64,000 nt of DNA from Geobacter sp. DSM 9736 (GCF_900187405.1 NZ_LT896716.1:1798001-1862000), one strand, 5' to 3'. Positions 33,889-42,497 are shown, numbered from the stretch's first letter. Notes: a model not told the origin generated them from the sequence alone. Numbers and translations: made by a program.

Positions 33889-34420
33889 GGGAGGTCGCAA
33901 CGGGTTGAGGTTTCAGTCTCGCATGCCTGACCCGAAACAATCGCATCTCAAGCCGATATGGAGTTGAAAAAGTTTCAGGGAGTGTCGTTGGAGCCGGGGC
34001 AGATTGAGGAATCTGCCCCGGCTTTTTTTGCTTATTCACAGTGGCTGCTGTTTGCGCCGGTTTATCTTCATTTTTTTAGCTGATCCACTTAGGGCGGAAT
34101 GGGCAGGATACGGAAAGGATCGGCTTTACATTGGTCGGAAGCGGCGTTATAGTGCGGGCTCATTGGCGGGAGTCAAGGGCGGTAATGTTTTTTTACTTCA
34201 TTGGCCGGAATCGCGGCAGAGATGGGAATGGGAGCATTGCGCCTACTGTCATATCATAGAATAAGGCTACACCGTCCGACCCAAAAAGCATCTTGTATAG
34301 GATGCAAAACAGCGACTGTAGGTACCTTGTTTGAGATGCCAAAAGCATCCTGCACTAGATGCCGCATCTTAAAATGAGATGCTTTCTAACTATTCAATAA
34401 TGAGTTATACCAATAAAAAA
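33889..34420. repeat. Island repeat, copy B (long form)
   Basis: The first 140 bp match copy A; from about 33955 it continues as a match to copy C (42018-42470), with CTTATTCACAGTGGCTGCTG, GGAAAGGATCGGCTTTACA and TAGTGCGGGCTCATTGG. It ends in a cluster of GCATC/GATGC hairpins (34288-34382) directly before the gene at 34431. Just upstream, 33770-33927 has a short open stretch (for example IYDRIAELESDPWEGFDEA) that may be a gene remnant. Confidence 0.85.
33993..34029 (+). terminator. Strong terminator inside repeat copy B
   Basis: GCCGGGGCAGAT pairs perfectly with ATCTGCCCCGGC around TGAGGA, followed by seven T. It would end transcription coming from fic and insulate the gene at 34431. Confidence 0.92.
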
Positions 34421-34430
34421 GGAGTCAAAG

Positions 34431-34952
34431 ATGATTTCTGAATTTTCGGCAGCGGTACAAAGCGTAAAAGCACTAAAAGAGGTGCTTACAGCCGCCCACG
34501 AGCTTAAAGATTCGACGGCACTTATCGCCGCGGTCAATGAGGTTCATGGCAAGCTCGTCATCGCCTACGAAAATGTCATCAATTCCCAAGAGCAGCGCCT
34601 TTCGGCGCAGCAGAAAATATCGGAGCTTGAAAAGGAAATAACAGAAATCATGAACTGGAAACAAGAGACTGAACGTTATGCCCTTGCTGAAATAGGAAAG
34701 GGGGTCTTTGCCTTTGTTGTTAAGACAGATCGACAGAATGGAGAACCGTCTCATAAACTTTGCACTGCCTGCTTCGAGAAAAGACAAAAAGGCTATTTGA
34801 ATCTTTCTTGCAAAGACGGAAGAGGGACTTTTTATAAATGCAATGTCTGCGGAAGTGAAATCTGTTGCTTTGCTCAAGACTACCTCCAAGATTTAGGCCC
34901 TTCTGTTCACCGTTATGATTACAATCCGCTCGATCCTGAAGCCGGATATTAA
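34431..34952 (+). CDS. Coiled-coil protein with C-terminal zinc-ribbon, unknown function
   Basis: A 173-residue protein. Residues about 1-85 are helical with a coiled coil (SQEQRLSAQQKISELEKEI). Residues about 100-155 contain CTAC and CNVC, a four-cysteine zinc-ribbon arrangement, followed by CCFAQDY. I do not recognise a named family, but the layout recurs in accessory regions. AAAGGAG lies seven bases before the ATG. Lower GC than the flanking chromosome. The leader is repeat copy B, the same leader that precedes the Mrr-like gene at 42498. The group II intron begins 17 bp after its stop. Confidence 0.75.
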   Translation: MISEFSAAVQSVKALKEVLTAAHELKDSTALIAAVNEVHGKLVIAYENVINSQEQRLSAQQKISELEKEITEIMNWKQETERYALAEIGKGVFAFVVKTDRQNGEPSHKLCTACFEKRQKGYLNLSCKDGRGTFYKCNVCGSEICCFAQDYLQDLGPSVHRYDYNPLDPEAGY

Positions 34953-34969
34953 GGGAAAGACGAGGTATA

Positions 34970-36877
34970 ATCGGGTAGCCGGGGGTCTTAGCCCCCCAGC
35001 CCCCACACCACCCGGCATGCGGGTCCGCACCGGGCGGTTCGAAGAATCTACCGGGCCGTAACCGGGTAATGAGCCTTCACCCACAGTTCTTTGACAGATA
35101 CAAGACCTTGATCCTTCAGCCACTGGTTGGTCATACCGTGCTGCGCGGCAAGCCTGCGGGACATGGCCCACGGGCCGCCACGATTCAGCCCTGCTCTTAT
35201 GGAAGTCCCAAGCTGAACTCCGAGTTTGAGCAGGTTCCGAATCTTGGTGCGGCACCACCGCCACTGTTTCCAGTAGCACAGCCGCACCCTGCGCCGTATC
35301 CAGCTGTCTATTTCCGGGATATAGTGGTACGCCTCAGATATACCGAAGTACCCCATCCAGCCGCGGATGTAGGTTGACAGCTTGTTCAGCCGGTACTCCA
35401 TGGAGACGAACCAGCTTCTTCCGGTGTATTTCCTGACGCGGCGCCGGAACTCCTTGTATACCTTGTCAGACCAGAGGATTTTGGTTCCCTTGAAGACGAA
35501 GCCAAGAAAGCTGATGTCGCCGCTTTTGGCGACCTTGCTCTTGTCTTCGTTGACCGTGAGCTTGAGCTGGTGCGTGAGATAGTGCCTCACGCTCTCCATG
35601 ACCCGTTCGCCTGCGCGCTCGCTCTTCACGAGAATGACGAAGTCGTCGGCGTAGCGGACGAACTTGTGGCCACGTTTCTCAAGCTCCTTGTCCAGGTGGT
35701 CGAGGAGGATGTTGGCAAGAAGCGGAGAAAGAGGACCGCCCTGGGGAACTCCCATGCGGGTCTTTTCCAGCCGCCCGTCAACTTCCACCCCGGCTCTGAG
35801 ATATCTGCCGATCAGGGCGAGAACGCGTTTATCGCGGACCTTCCTCCCCACCATCGTCATGAGGAGGTCGTGATTGACCGTGTCGAAGAACTTGGCAAGG
35901 TCGATGTCCACGGCAATGCGGTAGCCCTGCCGGAGATACTCCCGCAGCTGCCGCACGGCATCGTGCGCCGAGCGGCCGGGGCGGAAACCGAAACTTGACC
36001 CGGAGAAGTCGGGATCAAAGATCGGTGTGAGCACCTGGGCAATGGATTGCTGGATCAGCCGGTCGAGCACGATGGGGATACCCAGCGGACGGGTGCCGCC
36101 CGTCGGTTTCGGTATCTCCACCCGAAGGACCGGCTTAGGGTGGTAACTACCTGCTGCAAGCGATGCACGGATGTCGGCCCAGAAAGGCCGGAAGCGGTCG
36201 GGGAAATCTTCGATGGTGGTACCATCGACGCCGGGTGCGCCCTTGTTGGCTCGTACCCGTTTCCACGCCAGTTCCATGTTCTCTGTGGACAGAATCCGCT
36301 CCAGTAGGTGCTGCTCCGGAGTTTGCGGTTCAACGACGCGCTCCATCGGCACTCCCCCATTCGGGTTCACTGTGTCGTGAAAGCTCATTGGTGCTACCTC
36401 CTCTTCATCGTTCGGCCCTTCAGCGGGGTAAGGCTTCCCGGCTGTCTGTTACGACGCCGGGCTTGTTTCCAGTCATTGCATCGCTTGGCAACGACGTCCT
36501 GCGCCTACTATGGCTTCTGCTGACTCCTGCCCCATCACGGCAGCTGTTGCCAGAGGCCGCGCCATTGGGAAACAATGGCATGTGGGACAGGTCTCCCCGG
36601 ATAAGAACGTGAACTGTCGCTACACAACCGCAGCATTTACCGTTTCTCCTGAATCCGCGGGACTTCGTCATGTTGTGCTGACTTGCCCGGATGACGGCCT
36701 TGTATGCTGTTTCTGTTCGTCGGCTCATAGCTTTGCGCTCCGGCTTCCTCCAGACCCCTCCTCGCGGAGACGCCCTTGCCTTCGGCTAGTACTTTGTTAC
36801 CCCGTCTCACGACGGTGATTGGATTCTACGTACAGGGGACTTGCACCCATAAGTTCACGCCCATGCCGGGCGTACAC
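34970..36877 (-). mobile_element. Complete group II intron (about 1.9 kb)
   Basis: The minus strand begins GTGTACGCCCGGCATGGGCG and TGGGTGCAAGTCC (5' domain I signature). It encodes a reverse transcriptase, and ends with a domain V hairpin (GAACCGCCCGGTGCGGACC to GCATGCCGGGTGGT), a domain VI hairpin and CTACCCGAT. The 3' boundary was set by comparison with the remnant at 38573, where homology also stops at ATCGGGTAG (plus strand). The 5' boundary is less certain. The 490 bp upstream of the reading frame are ribozyme domains I-IV. Confidence 0.85.
35048..36388 (-). CDS. ltrA: Group II intron reverse transcriptase/maturase
   Basis: A 446-residue intron-encoded protein. Reverse transcriptase motifs include RPLGIPIVLDRLIQQ, FGFRPGRSAHDAV, the VDIDLAKFFDTVNHD motif, GVPQGGPLSPLLANI and the catalytic YADD at about 246. 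A maturase (X) domain occupies about 320-420. No HNH endonuclease domain follows, as is common in bacterial lineages that insert by other routes. It supports splicing and retrohoming of the intron that carries it. AGGAGGT precedes the ATG. Confidence 0.95.
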   Translation of the reverse strand: MSFHDTVNPNGGVPMERVVEPQTPEQHLLERILSTENMELAWKRVRANKGAPGVDGTTIEDFPDRFRPFWADIRASLAAGSYHPKPVLRVEIPKPTGGTRPLGIPIVLDRLIQQSIAQVLTPIFDPDFSGSSFGFRPGRSAHDAVRQLREYLRQGYRIAVDIDLAKFFDTVNHDLLMTMVGRKVRDKRVLALIGRYLRAGVEVDGRLEKTRMGVPQGGPLSPLLANILLDHLDKELEKRGHKFVRYADDFVILVKSERAGERVMESVRHYLTHQLKLTVNEDKSKVAKSGDISFLGFVFKGTKILWSDKVYKEFRRRVRKYTGRSWFVSMEYRLNKLSTYIRGWMGYFGISEAYHYIPEIDSWIRRRVRLCYWKQWRWCRTKIRNLLKLGVQLGTSIRAGLNRGGPWAMSRRLAAQHGMTNQWLKDQGLVSVKELWVKAHYPVTAR

Positions 36878-37024
36878 CACGTCCATAGACGCGGACGCTG
36901 ACGCGCCGGTCATGGCCGTCCCCGTTGAACAATTGAGTGAAAGCAGATTGTATAAAAATAGAACATATGAGTAATTAAATCTAAAAACTACAATTGCATC
37001 AAAATAAACCGTAAAGGAGCAATT

Positions 37025-38332
37025 ATGACTACATCTTACCACAAGGAAATGTCTCTTAAAAATTGGCAGAATATGTTCAAAGACATTTACTATCCTGCAC
37101 AGAATTATGGGCGTTCTAAATTTGAAATTTTAGCTTATCTATTTAAAACTGTTGGCACATGCTCATACTATCTATTTCGTGTACAGGATTCACAAAAAAC
37201 TCAGGAATATGTATCTAAAATTTTTTCTTGGTATTGTGCATTAGCAACACGTATGGAAGTTGACTTGGAGGATGCTATCTGGCAGAAGTATCCTCTTGTC
37301 TGTCCACGTTGTTTACTTAGAAAGTGTGAATGTTCAAGCAGTCCTGTTCCGGTTGACCCTGTGAAACTTTCAATGATATCACTTGAAAATTCACATAATC
37401 GACCAGAAAGCCTAAGAGATTGGCAAACCATGTTCGGCCAACTTTATAGGGGACCAAATGGAGTTGCGAACATACCTCATTCTAGAGAGAGACTAGCATT
37501 AATATATACTAGGATTGTTGAGGAGATCGGTGAGGTTTCTGAATCCATGCGACTTGATCCAGTTGTTGATGCTGATGCACGCCTAATATTGAAAAACGAA
37601 ATTGCGGATTTAGGAGCCTGGATATTTTCTTTGGCTAACAACCTTCATTGCATGGATTCAACAGCAAACGGTGCCAATTTAGCGGATTTATTATGGAGAT
37701 TATATCCAGGGAAGTGCAATAGATGCAATGAACCCAAATGTGCCTGTATTCGTGGAGCCTATTCTATCGAGTTAGCAGAAAAGGGGGCCATGTCACCATC
37801 ACATTGGGATGATTTGACAGGACTTGCGAATAAAAAAGCGTTGAAGACCTATGTCAACTATGCTTCCAGGGAATTTGCAAACGGTGACTATTCATGGTCA
37901 ATTATTTTCCTGGACTTAGATGATTTTGGGGAAATAAACAAGACTCATAGTCACCAAATAGGAGATGAAATATTAAGAGAAGCAGCTAAACGTATGGAGC
38001 GAATAGTAGATAAGAGCGGTATAGTATTTCGAAGAGGCGGAGAAGAGTTTGTTATAGTTTTACGGCAGAGAAATGATCAAGCATTAATCACTGCAGAGTT
38101 AGTAAGGAGAAAACTTGAATATAAGTCTTTCAAAACAGAATCTGTATCTGATGGTGTTATTATTAATGTCACAGCTTCGTTAGGTGTAGCATCATGTACA
38201 ACTGATGCTACAGCGCCTGAACACCTTGAAAATATAGCTGAATCAAGATCAAGAGAGGCAAAAAAAGCTGGGAAAAATTGCGTGGTTCCAGCACCATCCC
38301 AAGAGAGTTTGAGGCTAGCTCGTTTAGCCTAG
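37025..38332 (+). CDS. Tandem MazG-like / GGDEF fusion protein
   Basis: A 435-residue AT-rich gene product. Two similar units occur at about 10-102 and 125-237. Each starts NWQNMF/DWQTMF and ends in CxxC-x4-CxC (CPRCLLRKCEC; CNRCNEPKCAC). Unit 2 has MazG-type acidic residues (EEIGEVSE, NEIADLGAW); unit 1 has lost them. A GGDEF domain follows from about 255: LTGLANKKAL, FLDLDDFGEIN and an intact RGGEEF near 336, so nucleotide cyclase activity is likely. No membrane segment is seen. AAAGGAG precedes the ATG. It lies between a complete group II intron and a remnant of the same family, suggesting acquisition. A role linking NTP pyrophosphatase activity to cyclic dinucleotide synthesis is inference. 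Confidence 0.85.
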   Translation: MTTSYHKEMSLKNWQNMFKDIYYPAQNYGRSKFEILAYLFKTVGTCSYYLFRVQDSQKTQEYVSKIFSWYCALATRMEVDLEDAIWQKYPLVCPRCLLRKCECSSSPVPVDPVKLSMISLENSHNRPESLRDWQTMFGQLYRGPNGVANIPHSRERLALIYTRIVEEIGEVSESMRLDPVVDADARLILKNEIADLGAWIFSLANNLHCMDSTANGANLADLLWRLYPGKCNRCNEPKCACIRGAYSIELAEKGAMSPSHWDDLTGLANKKALKTYVNYASREFANGDYSWSIIFLDLDDFGEINKTHSHQIGDEILREAAKRMERIVDKSGIVFRRGGEEFVIVLRQRNDQALITAELVRRKLEYKSFKTESVSDGVIINVTASLGVASCTTDATAPEHLENIAESRSREAKKAGKNCVVPAPSQESLRLARLA

Positions 38333-38572
38333 GGGGGACATAATATAATTAACCTGTCAAGCAGAAATAGCGTTGTTTGAACAACTTGCGGCTAGTTGGT
38401 GATTCAGGCAAGACATAGGGCAAGATATAGGTGACAGGCCGCCACTCACTAAATATTGTCACGTGGAGGTCTGACACCATCGCTTGAATTTGTAACTACC
38501 ACAACTACCTGCTGCCGGAAAACTGCCGCCGAAAGAAATTGCTCTGCCGACGCGATAAATAAAGAAATTTCA

Positions 38573-38920
38573 ATCGGGTAGCCGGGGGTCTTTAACCCCC
38601 CGCCCCCACACCACCCGGCATGCGGGTCCGCACCGGGCGGTTCGTTGAACTTACCGGGCCGTAGCCGGGTAATGGATCTTCACCCACAGTTCTTTGACAG
38701 ATACGAGACCTCGATCCTGCATGCACTTCTTGGTCAAACCAGTATGAGTGGCAAGCTTTCTGGACATTGCCCACGGACCTTTTCTGCGTAAGCCCGCGCG
38801 GATGGCGGTGTAGAGTTCGGTGCCAAGCTTCAGCAACTCCCGAATCTTGGTGCGGCACCCGCCACTGTTTCGCTTGTGCATGTAGGGTCGGACCAAGCTA
38901 TCTATCCGAAAAAAGGACAT
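38573..38920 (-). mobile_element. 3' remnant of a group II intron
   Basis: This holds the last 80 codons of a maturase closely related to that at 35048 (shared GPWAMSR, GLVSVKELWVK, HYP.TAR) plus domains V-VI with nearly identical hairpins, ending at the same ATCGGGTAG boundary. The reverse transcriptase domain and 5' end are missing. Same orientation as the full intron, which is 1.7 kb away. Confidence 0.88.
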
Positions 38921-39009
38921 CTAAGAGTGACAAAAGCGAACTGGGCCTATAAACAACACTCCTCACATTTTGTTGACTATTGCCCCGTGTAGCAATGGCC
39001 CGGGAATCC

Positions 39010-39230
39010 TCCCTCTACTCTTCCACCCCCCTGAGCAGGTCAGCAAACCTTATCAAAATCCCCCACCTCCTGTCTTGAGTACACTGAGTACTCCCAGACC
39101 GCCTCCACCGGTCATTCAATATCCGTGGAGAGCACATCTCAAGTGAAACTAGGCTGCGGCCGAAGTGGCCGGGAAGGGGGAACTGGCAGGACGTGTCCTC
39201 GTACAGATCGTAGCTCCTTCCCTTTTTTAT
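39010..39230 (-). pseudogene. Barstar-like immunity gene remnant
   Basis: The nucleotide sequence aligns along its length with the intact barstar gene at 46635-46916 (shared CTGAGCAG.TCAGCAA, CCTTATCAAAATCCCCC, GAGAGCACATC). Small indels shift the frame, and the N-terminal 20 codons are absent. No barnase-like gene accompanies it, so it is probably an old duplicate that lost its partner. Confidence 0.8.
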
Positions 39231-39274
39231 CATAGACCACTCGAAAAACTGCGCGACTGGGATAAGCTGGAAGT

Positions 39275-40015
39275 ATGAAAACCCTCATCCTCCTCGCACA
39301 GTCTCTCCTCTTTGTTACGATGATGTGCGCTCCCGCATGGGCACTCGAAATCCCGGAACATCTTGTCTTCGATGTCAAATGGAAGGGCATCAAGGCCGGC
39401 ACCGCTGAGCAGACGGTTACGGTACAAGGCGATCAAATCGCCATCGTCAACACCCTCCGTTCATCCGGGCTGGTTTCCGCCTTCTTTTCCATCGACGACA
39501 GGACCGAGTCGGTGATCCACCGAACGGGGCGGCGGAAGGGATTGCCCGTCGTGTACCGGGAGAATATCAAGGAGGGAAAGCGCCGCAAGCAGCGGGAGGC
39601 CCGCTTCAATTTCTCGAACCTCACCGTGGACAGCACCAATTTCATCGAGAATACATCGAAAAAAGAAGCCATCGACGCCAGGACCTACGACAGGCTTTCC
39701 AGTATCTATTTCATTCGCTCCACCAATCTGGTGCCGGGTCAGTCCATATTCTTCCACATCTATGACTTCAAGCGGGTCTGGAAAGCGGATGTGAGGGTGG
39801 TAAAACGGGAGGAGATCCGCACGCCCCTCGGCAAGTTCAAGACCGTCGTGGTGACTTCGCAGCTCGCCCACGATGGGGTACCGGCCAAGGTCGGCAACGG
39901 CACGTTCTGGTTGACCGATGACACTCGACGGATTCCGGTCCGGATACGGACCACCATAAGTGCGGGAGAGATCACTCTTAACCTGGTGGGGGGAAGTTAT
40001 TGGCCCGATAGATAG
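39275..40015 (+). CDS. DUF3108 family exported protein
   Basis: A 246-residue protein with a signal peptide (ILLAQSLLFVTMMCAPAWA) and a DUF3108 domain: VFDVKWKGIKAGTAEQTV, then SSIYFIRSTNLVPGQS and VRVVKREEIRTPLGKFKTVVV, ending TLNLVGGSYWP. The family is periplasmic and of unknown role, often near cell envelope genes. A GGAAGT-like site precedes the ATG. The stop faces the PAS kinase stop 11 bp away. Confidence 0.88.
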   Translation: MKTLILLAQSLLFVTMMCAPAWALEIPEHLVFDVKWKGIKAGTAEQTVTVQGDQIAIVNTLRSSGLVSAFFSIDDRTESVIHRTGRRKGLPVVYRENIKEGKRRKQREARFNFSNLTVDSTNFIENTSKKEAIDARTYDRLSSIYFIRSTNLVPGQSIFFHIYDFKRVWKADVRVVKREEIRTPLGKFKTVVVTSQLAHDGVPAKVGNGTFWLTDDTRRIPVRIRTTISAGEITLNLVGGSYWPDR

Positions 40016-40026
40016 AGGCATACTGC

Positions 40027-41886
40027 TCATTTGCCGATGGTGAAATAGAAGGTCGCTCCTTTCCCGGGCTCGCCTTCGGCCCATATCCTTCCGCCGTGCC
40101 TGCTTATAATTCTCTCTACAGTTGCCAAACCGATCCCGAGTCCTCCGACACCTCCCTCGAGCCTGTAGAAGGGATCGAAGAGCCTCTCGGCCTCCGACTG
40201 ATCGAAACCGACCCCGTTATCCCGCACGAAATAAGCTGTCGTTCCGTCCATGTCACTTGTGCCTACCTCGATGACAGCTTCAGCCTCTTTGCCCGTAAAT
40301 TTCCAGGCGTTCCCGATAATGTTGCCCAGGACTACGCGCATCAGATCGGGGTCTATTTCAGCCTTCATTCCCGGCTGGATGGTGATGCTGACACGTCGGT
40401 CAGGTTCGGCGAATGCCAACTCCGCAGCTACCTCTTTTGCCAGAGCCGAGAGGTCGGTCGTCCTGCGATGGATTTGGAAACGGGTCGCATTGGCGAAATT
40501 GAGGAGTGCATCGATGATCCTGTTCATATTCAGGGTACTGTCATAAATGCTCTGAAGATAGGTGCTGCATTTCTCCTGGAGCCGGTCACCGCAAGCCTGT
40601 TTCATTATTTGAGCGTAGCCGCTGATTACCGCCAACGGCTTGCGCAGGTCGTGAGCCACGCTGTAATTGAACGCCTCCAGCTCCTGGTTGGCCTGCTCCG
40701 TCATCTTGCGCTGCGTAACGTCCCGGCTGATCCCGAAAACGCCGATGACTCGGCTTCTGTCGCTGTTAAAGATCGGCCACTTGTTTGTGTTCACCCATCT
40801 GACGTTCCCGTCCAGATCCAGATACGGAGCGGTCTTGTCCAGGACTGCCTGCCCCTGCCCGAAAATCACCGTCTCCTCTTCCATGTAGATTTTAGCCAGT
40901 TCTGCAGGGAAGACATCCCTGTCATGTTTCCCGATCATGTCACGCCAGTCTTTGTGGCCGGTGAGTTCCGCGAGGCTTTGGCTGCAGAAGCGAAAACGGC
41001 TGTTCTGGTCCTTGAGGTATATGAAATCGGTGGTGTTGTTCAGCAAAATGGTGAAGTCCTCATTCAGCTCCTGGAGAGCGGCCTCTGCACGTTTGCGCTG
41101 GGTGATGTCCCGGGCGATTCCGATAGTGCCTATGACCTCCCCCTTGTCATTGTATGCCGGGGTCTTTATGGTTTCTATCCATGTCTCTTCCCCGTTCGCG
41201 CTGACAAGCGGCTCTTCGACCGTCTTGCGCTTCCGGCTGCGAATGACCTCCTCATCGTCAGCCATGTATCGTGCCGCCAGCTCAGGGGGCCAGGCATCCA
41301 TGTCTGTTTTTCCGATCAGGTCTTCGACATCCCTGCCGCACGCCTCGGCAAAAGGCTTGTTGACCCAGATGAACTTCTCTTCTCCATCCTTCATCCACGC
41401 TATGTCGGGGATGCCGTCCAGTATCCTCCTCAGGTCCGCCTGTGCGTCTGTTTTTTGTCGTATTGTCTGCGTCACGTCCTTGGTGAAGAGGATTATATGG
41501 GTGATTTCGTTGTCTGGGCCGAAGACCGGCACATTCACCGGCGTCCAGAATCGCGTCTCGAACATATTCTTTTCAGGGGTTATCGGAAGGTCGTATCTGA
41601 CCATGCCCACCGAGTCTGCGCGCCTCTCTTGCAGGACTCTGGCCAGTGAAGCCTTGAATTTACGGACACCGGCAGCATTCGGGTCATAGGGATTGTCGGG
41701 AAAAACCTCGAACAGGTTTCTTTTCAGACTTTCCGCCGGTGTCATCATCGTAACTTCAAAAAAAGAGGGGTTTGCCCACAGTATGTTGAAATCGGGGTCG
41801 AGTATGAGGCAAGGGTCCGGTACGCTCTCGAAGAACATGCGGAAATCGATATCCGGGATGACATCATCTCGTACACGTTCCTTCAT
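40027..41886 (-). CDS. Cytoplasmic sensor histidine kinase with three PAS domains
   Basis: A 619-residue soluble kinase. PAS domains lie at about 12-140, 145-265 and 275-390 (MKDGEEKFIWVNKPFAEACG; LKDQNSRFRFCSQSLAELTG). The HisKA domain has the phospho-His in YSVAHDLRKPLAVISGYA near 410, followed by an ATPase domain (NIIGNAWKF, DNGVGFD, GLGIGLATVERII). The H-box AHDLRKPL is of the phytochrome-like HisKA type. No membrane segments and no partner regulator next door. GGAGAGG precedes the ATG. Confidence 0.92.
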   Translation of the reverse strand: MKERVRDDVIPDIDFRMFFESVPDPCLILDPDFNILWANPSFFEVTMMTPAESLKRNLFEVFPDNPYDPNAAGVRKFKASLARVLQERRADSVGMVRYDLPITPEKNMFETRFWTPVNVPVFGPDNEITHIILFTKDVTQTIRQKTDAQADLRRILDGIPDIAWMKDGEEKFIWVNKPFAEACGRDVEDLIGKTDMDAWPPELAARYMADDEEVIRSRKRKTVEEPLVSANGEETWIETIKTPAYNDKGEVIGTIGIARDITQRKRAEAALQELNEDFTILLNNTTDFIYLKDQNSRFRFCSQSLAELTGHKDWRDMIGKHDRDVFPAELAKIYMEEETVIFGQGQAVLDKTAPYLDLDGNVRWVNTNKWPIFNSDRSRVIGVFGISRDVTQRKMTEQANQELEAFNYSVAHDLRKPLAVISGYAQIMKQACGDRLQEKCSTYLQSIYDSTLNMNRIIDALLNFANATRFQIHRRTTDLSALAKEVAAELAFAEPDRRVSITIQPGMKAEIDPDLMRVVLGNIIGNAWKFTGKEAEAVIEVGTSDMDGTTAYFVRDNGVGFDQSEAERLFDPFYRLEGGVGGLGIGLATVERIISRHGGRIWAEGEPGKGATFYFTIGK

Positions 41887-42017
41887 TCGGCCTCTCCGTC
41901 AGCGAAATTCAAGCCATTAAAAGTATAAAAAATTATATCACCGCTATCGCCGCCTGCTCTGGTTGCTTTAAAACATGGAGATGGGAGGATCTTCTTGAAA
42001 AACCAATTGGGTGGTTA
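41887..42017. other. AT-rich gap before repeat copy C
   Basis: No convincing gene. With repeat copy C it makes up a 611-bp tract without a recognised coding region between the divergent PAS kinase and Mrr-like genes. An AT-rich block (AAAAGTATAAAAAATTATATC) at about 41918-41938 is probably promoter DNA for the kinase. Confidence 0.5.
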
Positions 42018-42470
42018 TGCAGCATCTTGAGCCGATGGGGAGTTGAAGGAGTTTCATGGAGTGTCGTTGGAGCCGGGGCAGATTGAGGAATCTGCTCCGG
42101 GTTTTTTCTGCTTATTCACAGTGGCTGCTGTTCTGCGCCTGTTTATCTTCTTTTATTCAGCTGATCCACTGGGGGCGGGATGGCAGGATACGGGAAGGAT
42201 CGGCTTTACATTGGTAAGCAGCAACGCTATAGTGCGGGCTCATTGGAGGGAGTCAAGGACAGTGGTGGTTTTTACTCCATTGGCCGGAGCCGCTGCGATG
42301 AGCTGGGAGGAAGCATTTCATCCGCTATCGGCAGAAGTATCAATTCTGACGGGGAAGGTATCTCGTATAGGATGCAAAACAGCGCTTATCGGTATCCTAT
42401 TTAAGATGCTAAAAGCATCCTGTAATAGATGCCGCATCTTAATGAGGTGTTTTCTAATTGCTCAATAATG
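42018..42470. repeat. Island repeat, copy C (long form)
   Basis: Matches 33955-34400 with substitutions and small indels, including the terminator hairpin, CTTATTCACAGTGGCTGCTG, GGCTTTACATTGGT, TAGTGCGGGCTCATTGG and the terminal GATGC/GCATC hairpins (42371-42440). It ends about 20 bp before the Mrr-like gene. Readings within it (for example from 42180) are not conserved in frame in copy B. Confidence 0.88.
42072..42107 (+). terminator. Terminator inside repeat copy C
   Basis: GCCGGGGCAGAT pairs with ATCTGCTCCGGG (two weaker positions) around TGAGGA, followed by six T. Same position in the repeat as 33993-34029. Confidence 0.8.
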
Positions 42471-42497
42471 AAAGAATAAAAAACATAAGGAAGAATC

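Noticed and set aside
34004-34264. 86-residue reading frame inside repeat copy B (and 42180-42404 in copy C)
   Set aside because: Similar over a short stretch only; the frames diverge by indels and begin inside the terminator region, so conservation is of DNA and not of protein.
34288-34382. Hairpin cluster considered as a retron msr/msd
   Set aside because: No retron-type reverse transcriptase follows. The nearest reverse transcriptase belongs to the group II intron on the other strand, and copy C has none.
36797-37042. 81-residue minus-strand reading frame upstream of the intron ORF
   Set aside because: It spans the intron 5' boundary and the promoter region of the MazG-GGDEF gene; composition is unlike protein.
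40096-41649. 517-residue plus-strand reading frame over the PAS kinase
   Set aside because: Antisense shadow; the minus strand has full PAS, HisKA and ATPase motifs.
41989-42024. 11-codon ORF (TTG start) with a GGGAGG site before repeat copy C
   Set aside because: Too short and not conserved in copy B.
32208-42470. Island repeats considered as integron attC sites
   Set aside because: I could not find the paired core sites (GTTRRRY and RYYYAAC) and no integrase gene is in the window.
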